Source: Vicinamibacterales bacterium
GTDB taxonomy: Bacteria; Acidobacteriota; Vicinamibacteria; Vicinamibacterales; UBA2999
Assembly: GCA_041659285.1 (NCBI GenBank)
Contig: JBAZYO010000007.1
Coordinates: 180,198 to 244,197 of the forward strand
DNA: 64,000 nucleotides
Reading direction: 5' to 3'
Shown here: positions 1 through 6,459 of the stretch, in pieces
Layout of the letters: each line of letters opens with the position of its first letter
How positions within the stretch are numbered: position 1 is the stretch's first letter
The notes under the pieces: generated by a model
Told to the model about the DNA's origin: nothing
Seen by the model: only the letters and a program-made list of their open reading frames with translations
Databases searched by the model: none
Translations under genes and position numbers: made by a program

Positions 1-1
1 C

Positions 2-568
2 GACAACACCGCGCTGGGGACGCGCCGGGTGCCGTTCTCGCGCGAGATCTACATCGAGCGCGACGACTTCATGCTGGATCCGCCGAAGAAGTTCTTCCGC
101 CTGGCGCCGGGGCGCGAGGTGCGCCTGCGCAACGCCTACCTGATCACCTGCACCCACGCGATCAAGAACGAGGCTGGCGAGGTCGTGGAACTGCGCGGCA
201 CTTACGACCCGGCCACGCGCGGCGGCGATGCGCCGGACGGGCGCAAAGTGAAGGCCACGCTGCACTGGGTGTCGGCGCAGCATGCCGCCGACGCCGAGGT
301 GCGCCTGTACGAGCGGCTGTATGTCGTGGAAGACCCTGAGAGCGCCGCCACCAAGGCGAACGCCGAGCTGAACACGCTGCTCAATCCGGCGTCGTTGGCA
401 GTGGTGACGGGCTGCAAGGTGGAGCCGATGCTGGGTAACGCCGAGCCAGGTGCCCGCTACCAGTTCGAGCGCCTCGGCTACTTCGCCGCGGATGCCGACA
501 GCCGCGGTGGCGCGCCGGTGTTCAATCGCACCGTGTCGCTGAAAGACAGCTCTTCCAAGTCCTCGTAG
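2..568 (+). CDS. glnS: Glutaminyl-tRNA synthetase, C-terminal part (5' end outside window)
   Basis: The reading frame is open from the window edge, so only the last 188 residues are seen. They correspond to the beta-barrel anticodon-binding domains of GlnRS, which charges tRNA-Gln in the cytoplasm. Recognisable blocks are PFSREIYIERDDF, PPKKFFRLAPGREVRLRNAY, GTYDPATRGGDAPDGRKVK and LHWVSAQHAADAEVRLYERL, all typical of GlnRS rather than GluRS. The catalytic Rossmann domain lies upstream and cannot be assessed. The stop codon TAG (566-568) is part of the GTAG foot of a REP-like hairpin that begins immediately afterwards, so the 3' end of the gene coincides with a repeat insertion. Confidence in the family is high. 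Confidence 0.95.
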   Translation, partial: DNTALGTRRVPFSREIYIERDDFMLDPPKKFFRLAPGREVRLRNAYLITCTHAIKNEAGEVVELRGTYDPATRGGDAPDGRKVKATLHWVSAQHAADAEVRLYERLYVVEDPESAATKANAELNTLLNPASLAVVTGCKVEPMLGNAEPGARYQFERLGYFAADADSRGGAPVFNRTVSLKDSSSKSS

Positions 569-628
569 GGCACCCCTTCAGGGGTGCCGGCCTACCCCAT
601 AAAGGGGGGCCTGCGTGCGCCGGCCTAC
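565..628. repeat. Compound REP-like palindrome between convergent genes
   Basis: GTAG (565-568) is followed by the hairpin GGCACCCCTTCAGGGGTGCC (569-588), then a partial second hairpin (CCCCATAAAGGGGGGCC, 595-611) and an inverted CTAC (625-628). The GTAG on the plus strand supplies the glnS stop codon, and the inverted copy supplies the TAG stop (625-627) of the convergent gene. The same palindromes flank the RAYT gene at 5.7-6.4 kb. The hairpin may also serve as a bidirectional terminator. Confidence 0.8.
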
Positions 629-1362
629 TCCTGCCCCGCCGCGCCGACGAAGCGATCGTCGTCGTCGGCGAACAACACGTTGAAGCTGGTCAGCGATCCG
701 TAACAGCCGGTGATGTATCCCTGGATCTTGATCTTCTGATCGTCGGGGAGGTCCGAGGCGTTGACCTGCTGCTCGAGCGTGCGCAGCCGGTTCCGCAGCA
801 TCACCACCTTGTGGAAGAACGAGTCGATCGGCCAGCTCTTCTCCTGGACGCCGGGCTTGCCTGGCTTCAACACCATCTCGCCGCCACGCCACTTCTCGGC
901 CGGCGTCACGGGGGTCAGGCCCGTCTCTTCGCGGATGATCCGCCGAATCAGCAGTTCGAGGTCAGCGGAGTCTGAGTTGTGTGTCATGGGAGGGGCCAGT
1001 CGTTCGCGTTCGCTGATGAGAGGTAACGGATTCGGGGCGTGGGTGCGCACGTTCGCGGGACTGCCGTAGGGCCCCCCTTCCGCCTTCGCGCGAAGCGCTT
1101 CGGCGGACTCGCCGTAGCCTTGGCGGAGGCGGTTATGGGGGGCCGGCATTCGGGCCGACGCCGATGCCGTGCGCGCCGCGCCGCCGCCCAACCGCGGACC
1201 GCCGCGATAGTTGTGCTCGCTGCGGCAGAAGTCACAGGCCACGCGCAGTGGCTGAGCGTTGCCGTCCACGACGATGACCGTGTGGGTGCGATCCTCGTGG
1301 CAGGATCGGCAATGGTCCTCGACGGACTGTCCGGCGCGGTACTGGCGGTTCGGCGAGTTCAT
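625..1362 (-). CDS. Zinc-ribbon hypothetical protein carrying a REP insertion
   Basis: The protein is about 245 residues from ATG 1362; a TTG at 1386 is the other possible start. The N-terminal 50 residues hold two paired-cysteine motifs (CRSC and CDFC), which suggests a small zinc ribbon. The C-terminal 120 residues are mostly helical and hydrophilic (RRIIREETGL, FFHKVVMLRNRLRTLEQQV) and lack a recognised catalytic motif. The linker reads GYGESAEALRAKAEGG and is encoded by a repeat element (1066-1144), so an insertion has been tolerated in frame. Translation could also restart at ATG 987 after the insertion, giving a 120-residue product. The start lies 7 bp after the Uma2 stop, so the two are probably cotranscribed. 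Function unknown. Confidence 0.6.
   Translation of the reverse strand: MNSPNRQYRAGQSVEDHCRSCHEDRTHTVIVVDGNAQPLRVACDFCRSEHNYRGGPRLGGGAARTASASARMPAPHNRLRQGYGESAEALRAKAEGGPYGSPANVRTHAPNPLPLISERERLAPPMTHNSDSADLELLIRRIIREETGLTPVTPAEKWRGGEMVLKPGKPGVQEKSWPIDSFFHKVVMLRNRLRTLEQQVNASDLPDDQKIKIQGYITGCYGSLTSFNVLFADDDDRFVGAAGQE
1066..1144. repeat. REP palindrome interrupted by a second palindromic element
   Basis: GTAG (1066-1069), GGCCCCCCTT (1070-1079) and TTATGGGGGGCC (1133-1144) are the two halves of the palindrome GGCCCCCCTTTATGGGGGGCC that also occurs beside the RAYT gene. Between them lies a 53-bp segment (1080-1132) that begins CCGCCT, ends AGGCGG and contains further inverted pieces and an internal GTAG. 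The whole is read through by the overlapping minus-strand protein. Confidence 0.65.
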
Positions 1363-1369
1363 CGACAAC

Positions 1370-1948
1370 TTAGACCGCGGGCGCAAACAGATCGTCGATC
1401 GCCAGTCTGAATCCGGGCAGGAGCGGCGTTTCGAGCACGGCCGCGTGTCCCGTATCCAGATCCATCAGGCGCGGGAACAACCCGCCGGCGCGACGCCGAA
1501 ACACCGTCACGCGAAGGCCCTTCGGGTCCACGATCCAATACTCGCGGATGCCCTTTTCCTCGAATAGCTTGCGCTTGATCCCCTCATCGCGTCTGCGCGT
1601 GCTGGGCGACAGAATTTCAACCACCAGGGCAGGCGGCCCCTGGACGTTGGCCTCGGTGAGAATGTCCTGCTGATCGCCGGCTACAAACAGCAGATCCGGC
1701 TCGACGACGTCGTAGTAGGACAGCACGACATCAAGGGGCGAGAGGAACACGCGACCGAGAAGGCGACGGCCAACCAGGAAGTTTCCGATCGCCAGATAAA
1801 GGCGGCCCAGGAGTTCCTGGTGGCCAACGGTCGGCGCGGCCGTCACGTAGTGGACTCCGTCGATGAGCTCGTGCCGCTTCCCATCCTCTGGGAAGCGCAG
1901 GAAGTCGTCGTAGGTGAGACGCGCGTGGGAACGAGCAGCGGTCGGCAT
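1370..1948 (-). CDS. Uma2-family (DUF820) PD-(D/E)XK-like protein
   Basis: This is a 192-residue protein of the Uma2/DUF820 family, which has a restriction-endonuclease fold and no settled cellular role. Family hallmarks are visible: YDDFLRFPEDGKRHELIDG near the N-terminus, the nuclease-like core VVEPDLLFV followed by PPALVVEILSPSTRRRDEGIKR, and KGIREYWIVDP, with conserved D, E and K positions. ATG 1948 is preferred over ATG 1966 because GAGG lies just upstream of it. The zinc-ribbon gene starts 7 bp downstream. A second Uma2 gene lies at 42386-42970. The family is often expanded in cyanobacteria and acidobacteria; nuclease activity is inference. Confidence 0.85.
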   Translation of the reverse strand: MPTAARSHARLTYDDFLRFPEDGKRHELIDGVHYVTAAPTVGHQELLGRLYLAIGNFLVGRRLLGRVFLSPLDVVLSYYDVVEPDLLFVAGDQQDILTEANVQGPPALVVEILSPSTRRRDEGIKRKLFEEKGIREYWIVDPKGLRVTVFRRRAGGLFPRLMDLDTGHAAVLETPLLPGFRLAIDDLFAPAV

Positions 1949-2139
1949 GGCGTCCTCTTCTCGCATGATGATGGGATTTTACACCTGCACATGCCCGTGT
2001 TGGCTGCGAACGGCGTGCCACGCGACTTTCGGCCCAAACCGCGAGACCACCACCAGCGGGATCGCAGAAACCACAGCGCGGGCCAGACAGCTGTCGCAGT
2101 TTCTACGCTACTCTCGGAGGAAGGAGCGTTCGGGTTTCA

Positions 2140-2601
2140 ATGACCTACAGCATTCGTCCCGCCACCATCGCCGACATCCCCCACCTCATCGCCCATCGGG
2201 AGCAGATGTTCCGTGACATGGGCATTCCGGCGCAATTCGAGGGCATGGCCCAGGCGACCGCGGCGTGGCTTCACGCGGCGATCCCCTCGAAAACGTATCT
2301 CGGCTGGCTCGCCGTCTCGAGTGACGGCGCCGTCGCGGCGGGCGGCGGCCTCATCGTCATGCCCTGGCCTCCCGGGCCGGTGTCGATGGATCCGCGCTGC
2401 GGGTTCATATTCAACGTCTACACGGACCCGGCGCATCGCAAGCAGGGCCTGGCGCGGCGGCTGATGGACACTATGCACGGCTGGTGTCGCGCCGAAGGCA
2501 TCGAGCGCGTCGTCCTCAACGCCAGCACGTTCGGCCGGCCGCTCTACGAGCAGATGGGCTACGTCGCCACCAACGAGCCGATGATGCGGATGCGCTTGTA
2601 G
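2140..2601 (+). CDS. GNAT-family N-acetyltransferase
   Basis: This 153-residue single-domain GNAT protein transfers an acyl group from acyl-CoA to an unknown amine acceptor. It begins MTYSIRPATIADIPHL, the usual GNAT opening. The acyl-CoA-binding motif A follows as FIFNVYTDPAHRKQGLARRLM, with the R/Q-x-x-G-x-A signature (about residues 97-107). A C-terminal NASTFGRPLYEQMGY segment is typical of motif B. A purine-rich ribosome-binding region (GGAGGAAGGAG, 2115-2125) lies upstream. The 190 bp between the Uma2 start and this gene holds no other gene. It converges with ybaK, with four bases between the stops. Substrate cannot be told from sequence. Confidence 0.88.
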   Translation: MTYSIRPATIADIPHLIAHREQMFRDMGIPAQFEGMAQATAAWLHAAIPSKTYLGWLAVSSDGAVAAGGGLIVMPWPPGPVSMDPRCGFIFNVYTDPAHRKQGLARRLMDTMHGWCRAEGIERVVLNASTFGRPLYEQMGYVATNEPMMRMRL

Positions 2602-2605
2602 GAGC

Positions 2606-3073
2606 CTACTGGGAGGCGTCCACAAGCGTGGGCGACAGAGCGCGCACCAGATCCGCCGGTGCCAGCGCGATCAGAAAGCCGCGCCGTCCGCCGTTGATGT
2701 AAATGCGTTCGAGATCCGCGATCGTGCGCTCCATGTAGACCGGCATCTGCTTCCGTGTCCCGAAGGGCGAGGTGCCGCCGACGAGATAGCCGGTGTGCTT
2801 CTGCGCCACCTCGGGATCGCACGGCGTCACTGTCTTCTTTCCGATCTGTCGGGCGAGATTTTTCGTTGAGACGTCGCGGTCGCCGTGCATGAGCACGATC
2901 AGCGGTCGCTTCCCGTCGTCTTCCATCACCAGGGTCTTGATGACGACGTGTTCATCGACGCCGAGTTCGCGCGAGGACACGGCGGTGCCGCCGCGGTCTT
3001 CGTAGCGGTACGGGTGCTCGGTATACGGGACCTTGTGGGCGCGCAGGAAGTGGATCGCTGGGGTTGCGGACAT
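2606..3073 (-). CDS. ybaK: YbaK/EbsC-type Cys-tRNA(Pro)/aminoacyl-tRNA deacylase
   Basis: This 155-residue protein is of the YbaK/ProX deacylase family, which hydrolyses mischarged aminoacyl-tRNA (classically Cys-tRNA-Pro) in the cytoplasm. Evidence: the N-terminal AIHFLRAHKVPYTEHPY, the block KTLVMEDDGKRPLIVLMHGDRDVSTKNLARQIG with the conserved lysine region, and GYLVGGTSPFGTRKQMPVYME, which contains the invariant GGxSPxG loop. Length and order match stand-alone YbaK. ATG 3073 is chosen; the codon before it is TTG. The tRNA specificity is taken from the family and not proven here. Confidence 0.9.
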   Translation of the reverse strand: MSATPAIHFLRAHKVPYTEHPYRYEDRGGTAVSSRELGVDEHVVIKTLVMEDDGKRPLIVLMHGDRDVSTKNLARQIGKKTVTPCDPEVAQKHTGYLVGGTSPFGTRKQMPVYMERTIADLERIYINGGRRGFLIALAPADLVRALSPTLVDASQ

Positions 3074-3076
3074 CAA

Positions 3077-3146
3077 GAGATCTCATGATCAACAGTTCAT
3101 CAACTCGAATCATCACATCACAAGATCACGAACTCACGAAATCTAC
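3077..3146. repeat. Short ATC-type repeat tract
   Basis: This intergenic tract is rich in ATCA/ATCACA/GATCA units (for example ATCATCACATCACAAGATCACGA spread over 3112-3134). It resembles the longer arrays at 32.6 and 33.3-33.7 kb. It lies between the permease stop and the ybaK start. No gene is visible. Confidence 0.45.
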
Positions 3147-5603
3147 CTACTCGGAACGCAACGCGATCAACGGGCTCACCCGCGTCGCCCGAAACGCCGG
3201 CAGGGCGCTGGCGAGCAACGCCACCGCGATCAACACCAGCGGCACGACCAGGAACGTGCCGGGATCGCCCGGCTGCACCTGGTAGAGCAGCGACTGCATC
3301 AGCCGCGACAGCAGGAACGCGGCGACGACGCCGACGGCAATCCCGCCGGCGGCCAGCGTGAGGCCCTGCCGGAGGATCATGGCCATCACCTGCGACCGGT
3401 TCGCGCCGATGGCGAGCCGGATGCCAATCTCCTGCGTCCGCCGCGCCACCAGGTACGACAGCACCCCGTAGATGCCGACCGCCGCCAGCGTGAGGGCCAT
3501 GGCGGCGAACACCCCCATCAGGAACCCCGTCAATCGCGTGGTCGCCAGCGCCGCGCCCACCACCTCCGTCATTGGACGAATGTTGGCCACCGGAATATTC
3601 GGGTCCATGGCGCGCACTTCGCTGCGCACCGCCGCGGCCACCGACAGGGGATCGCCGGTGGTCCGCGCCACGATGAAGGCGTTGCGAACCAGGTTGCCGG
3701 CGGTGACGACGTGCCACTGGCTGTGCGGGATGAAGAATTTCTCCTTCACGATCCCGGTCACACCATTGTGCCGTTCGTCGGCGACAATGCCGACCACGGT
3801 GACCCAGGGCTTGGACATGCCGCTGCCCACGCGCAGGCGGCCGCCGATCACCTCGTTGGGGTCTTTCCAGTACGTCCTGGCCAGCGTCTCGTTCACGACC
3901 GCCACCGGTTGCGCAGCCGTGGTGTCGGTGCCGGTGAACCAGCGGCCGCGGATCAGCCGCGCGCCCATCGCCTCGAAGGCGCCGTCGGTCACGATTTGCC
4001 AGTCGCCCTTGGCGTTGCGCCCCGGGCCCTCCTGGTAGCCCTCGACATCAAGACCGTAGTCGCCAATCGAGGTGGCGAGCGGCAACGCCCGCACGGCGCC
4101 AGCGGCTTCGACGCCAGGCACGGTGCGCACGCGCTCCATTAACCGGCGATAGAAGTCGACGACCTTCTCCGGCGAGTCATAGCGTGCCGCCGGGATGGAC
4201 AGGCGCATGGTCAGCATGCGATCGGGATTGAACCCGAGGTCGATGCGGGCGAGCGCCGAAAGGCTACGGATCATCAGGCCCGCGCCGATCACGAGGATCA
4301 CCGCCAGGGCGACCTCGGCGACCACCAGCAGGCTGCGCAGGCGTTGCCTGGATCCGCTGGCCGTCGCCTGCTGCGTGCCTTCGCGCAGCGACTCCACCAG
4401 GTTCATGCGCAGCGTGCGGAGCGCCGGCGCCAATCCAAACACGATGGTCGTGACCACGCCGAGCACCAGCGTGAACAGCATCACGGTGAGGTCGAGGCCG
4501 ACCGGTGCCAAGGGCGGCAGGCTCGTCGGATCCAGCGTGACCAGCACGCGCAGGCCGATGGCCGCCAGGCCCAGCCCCAGTGCCGCGCCGAGCACGGCGA
4601 GCACGACGCTTTCGGTGAGGAGTTGCCGGACGAGGCGGTCGGGCGCCGCGCCGATGGCCGTGCGCAGCGCCATCTCTCTCGCGCGCGCGTCGCCGCGGAC
4701 CAGCAGCAGGTTGGCGACGTTGGCGCAGGAGATCAGCAGGAGAAAGCCGACCGCGCCCATCAGCAGCCACATCGCGGGGCGCACGCCGCCGCGAATCTCT
4801 TCGTCCAGCGACACCGCGAACGCCGAGAACTTCATCGCCGGCGGATAGAGTCCCTGCTCGGTGAGCCGGGTGGTGATGGCCTTCAGCTCATCGCTGGCGG
4901 TGGCCGCGGTCTGCCCCGGCGCCAGCATGCCGGCGGCGAACAGCCCGTGGCTCCCGCGGGTGAGGTTCGCCTCATCCAACTGCTGCGGCCGCCACAGCTG
5001 CGTCGGCTCGGCCGCATCGCCGGTGAAGTCGGTGGGCAGGCGGAAGCCCTCGGGCATGACCCCGATCACTTCCACCGGGACGTCGTTGATCATCATGGTG
5101 CGGCCGATGACCGATGGGTCGCCGTTATAGCGGGCCTGCCACAGCGGATAGCCGAGCACCGCGAGCTGCGGACCGTTGGGACGGTCTTCGTCCGGCGTGA
5201 ACATGCGGCCGAGCATGGGCCGCGCGCCCAGCACCTCCAGCGTGTTGGCGGTGATGAAGCCCACGCCGACGCGAATCGGCTCACCGTCGCCGGTCAGGTT
5301 CTGCTGGCCGGTGCCCCAGGCCGCCACCGCCTGCAGCGTCCTGGACATGGCGCGGTAGTCCACTACTTCCTGGTCCGACAGCCACGTCTTGTCGAAGCTG
5401 ACCCACCGGCTGAAGATCTGCACGCGCCGGTCCGGCTCGGAATATGGAAGCGGTGTGACCAGCACCGCCTTGACCACGCTGAAGATGGCGGAGGTGGCGC
5501 CGACCCCAAGCGCGAGGGTGATGAGGGAAGCCGCCGCAAACCCCGGACTCTTGATCAGCCCTCGCACGCCGCCGGTGATGTCTTGCCGAAGCCCGTCAAT
5601 CAT
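3147..5603 (-). CDS. ADOP-type ABC transporter permease (MacB/FtsX family)
   Basis: This is an 818-residue duplicated permease. It opens with the ADOP-like tract GGVRGLIKSPGFAAASLITLALGVGATSAIFS (residues about 12-43), followed by a periplasmic MacB core domain, a first FtsX block of three helices (about 280-420, SCANVANLLLVRGDARAREMALR), a second periplasmic domain, and a C-terminal FtsX block (MALTLAAVGIYGVLSYLVARRTQEIGIRLAIG). ADOPs are abundant in Acidobacteriota and usually lack an adjacent ATPase gene, as here. Substrate is unknown; relatives export peptides or lipoproteins, or sense envelope stress. ATG 5603 is chosen because AGAGGTG lies upstream; GTG 5609 is also possible. A paralogue is at 57031-59517. 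Confidence 0.92.
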   Translation of the reverse strand: MIDGLRQDITGGVRGLIKSPGFAAASLITLALGVGATSAIFSVVKAVLVTPLPYSEPDRRVQIFSRWVSFDKTWLSDQEVVDYRAMSRTLQAVAAWGTGQQNLTGDGEPIRVGVGFITANTLEVLGARPMLGRMFTPDEDRPNGPQLAVLGYPLWQARYNGDPSVIGRTMMINDVPVEVIGVMPEGFRLPTDFTGDAAEPTQLWRPQQLDEANLTRGSHGLFAAGMLAPGQTAATASDELKAITTRLTEQGLYPPAMKFSAFAVSLDEEIRGGVRPAMWLLMGAVGFLLLISCANVANLLLVRGDARAREMALRTAIGAAPDRLVRQLLTESVVLAVLGAALGLGLAAIGLRVLVTLDPTSLPPLAPVGLDLTVMLFTLVLGVVTTIVFGLAPALRTLRMNLVESLREGTQQATASGSRQRLRSLLVVAEVALAVILVIGAGLMIRSLSALARIDLGFNPDRMLTMRLSIPAARYDSPEKVVDFYRRLMERVRTVPGVEAAGAVRALPLATSIGDYGLDVEGYQEGPGRNAKGDWQIVTDGAFEAMGARLIRGRWFTGTDTTAAQPVAVVNETLARTYWKDPNEVIGGRLRVGSGMSKPWVTVVGIVADERHNGVTGIVKEKFFIPHSQWHVVTAGNLVRNAFIVARTTGDPLSVAAAVRSEVRAMDPNIPVANIRPMTEVVGAALATTRLTGFLMGVFAAMALTLAAVGIYGVLSYLVARRTQEIGIRLAIGANRSQVMAMILRQGLTLAAGGIAVGVVAAFLLSRLMQSLLYQVQPGDPGTFLVVPLVLIAVALLASALPAFRATRVSPLIALRSE

Positions 5604-5664
5604 GCGCACACCTCTGGTTGGGGAGTTGGACGGCCCCGCCGTCCGAAGGGTTGGCGCTCCGACT

Positions 5665-5720
5665 GTAGGGCACGCCTTTACGGGGTGCCGCCCAGGCAGG
5701 GCACCCCTTTATGGGGTGCC
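5665..5720. repeat. Tandem pair of REP hairpins upstream of the RAYT gene
   Basis: GTAG (5665-5668) plus an imperfect hairpin GGCACGCC-TTTAC-GGGGTGCC (5669-5689) is followed by GCAG (5696-5699) plus GGCACCCC-TTTAT-GGGGTGCC (5700-5720). Both have the foot-plus-hairpin design known for REP elements, and they sit just upstream of the Y1 transposase gene. Confidence 0.85.
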
Positions 5721-5724
5721 GCAG

Positions 5725-5751
5725 ATGTGCCGCATGGTGCGCGCGGCACAT
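5725..5751 (+). promoter_or_regulatory. Perfect inverted repeat in the transposase leader
   Basis: ATGTGCCGC (5725-5733) and GCGGCACAT (5743-5751) form a 9-bp perfect stem with a 9-nt loop, ending 21 bp before the preferred transposase ATG. The first arm itself contains an in-frame ATG (5725) that is a possible alternative start. The hairpin could limit translation or bind the transposase; neither is shown. Confidence 0.5.
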
Positions 5752-5772
5752 CGATTGCTGCTCCCTACCACC

Positions 5773-6264
5773 ATGGCCCGTCCCAGACGCCTTGGTGGCA
5801 TTTCCTACGTCGGTCCGGCCGCGTACTTCATCACGTCGTGCACGCTGGATCGCTGCAAGGCCTTCACCACCAACGATTTCTGCGACGAATGCCAGCTAGA
5901 ACTTCTTGCCACGTCGCAGCGCTTTGGATTCAGCGCAACTGCATACTGCTTCATGCCGGACCATGTGCACTACCTCGTCTCGGGCACTCGTGCCGACGCG
6001 TCGCTGCCGGATTTCGTTTCGATGTGGAAGCAGCGAACGGGCTTCGCATGGCACAAGCGAACCGGCAAGCGACTTTGGCAGAAGGGCTACTACGAGCACA
6101 TGCTGCGCTCTGACGAGGCCCATTTGCCCATTGCGCGCTACATCCTCGAGAACCCTGTCCGAGCCGGACTTGTCAGAGACATACGCGACTATCCGTGGCT
6201 AGGCTCGGATCGGTTCTCAATCGACGAGATCATGGCGGCGTTCGAGGCGCTCGGTCCCCGATGA
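5773..6264 (+). CDS. REP-associated Y1 (HUH) transposase, RAYT family
   Basis: This 163-residue protein of the transposase IS200-like/TnpA_REP family is a single-stranded DNA nicking-joining enzyme. The HUH motif is DHVH at residues 63-66 (metal-binding H64 and H66), and the candidate nucleophile is Y123 in RYILENPVRAGLV, both at the usual positions for a RAYT. WHKRTGKRLWQKGYYEHML is also family-typical. ATG 5773 gives the normal MARPRR-type N-terminus; ATG 5725 would add 16 residues. The gene is flanked on both sides by REP-like hairpins with GTAG feet, the arrangement described for RAYTs, which are usually single-copy and domesticated rather than true insertion sequences. All catalytic residues are present, so it is probably active. 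Confidence 0.93.
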   Translation: MARPRRLGGISYVGPAAYFITSCTLDRCKAFTTNDFCDECQLELLATSQRFGFSATAYCFMPDHVHYLVSGTRADASLPDFVSMWKQRTGFAWHKRTGKRLWQKGYYEHMLRSDEAHLPIARYILENPVRAGLVRDIRDYPWLGSDRFSIDEIMAAFEALGPR

Positions 6265-6269
6265 GTTTC

Positions 6270-6365
6270 GGCCCCCCATAAATGAATCCGGCCCCCCATA
6301 AAGGGGGGCCCTACAACAGTCGCGTGTTGGTAGCAGTACAGGTAGGGCACCCCTTTAGGGGTGCC
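6270..6365. repeat. REP cluster (inverted pair) downstream of the RAYT gene
   Basis: A truncated copy (6270-6282) is followed by the palindrome GGCCCCCC-ATAAA-GGGGGGCC (6290-6310) with CTAC (6311-6314), which is a minus-strand GTAG foot. Then comes a plus-strand copy: GTAG (6342-6345) with GGCACCCCTTTAGGGGTGCC (6346-6365). The two face each other about 27 bp apart, like a BIME/REPIN. Decayed partial copies (CAGGGGTAGCC, CAGGGGTGCCGG) continue to about 6424. Confidence 0.85.
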
Positions 6366-6444
6366 GTCTCCGTCTCCGTGTCTCCGTTCCGTCAGGGGTA
6401 GCCGTCGCCCGTCAGGGGTGCCGGCAGCCCGCGCCAACGCGAGA

Positions 6445-6450
6445 TATGAT
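6445..6450 (+). promoter_or_regulatory. Candidate leaderless -10 element, aminotransferase
   Basis: TATGAT lies 9 nt before the ATG at 6460, with no purine-rich ribosome-binding site between them. This placement would start the transcript at or next to the start codon. It is one of several such cases in the window. Confidence 0.5.
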
Positions 6451-6459
6451 CCGTAGTCG

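Noticed and set aside
5773..6264. Transposase as part of an IS200/IS605 insertion sequence
   Set aside because: No tnpB and no defined element ends, but multiple REP hairpins on both sides; RAYT fits better.
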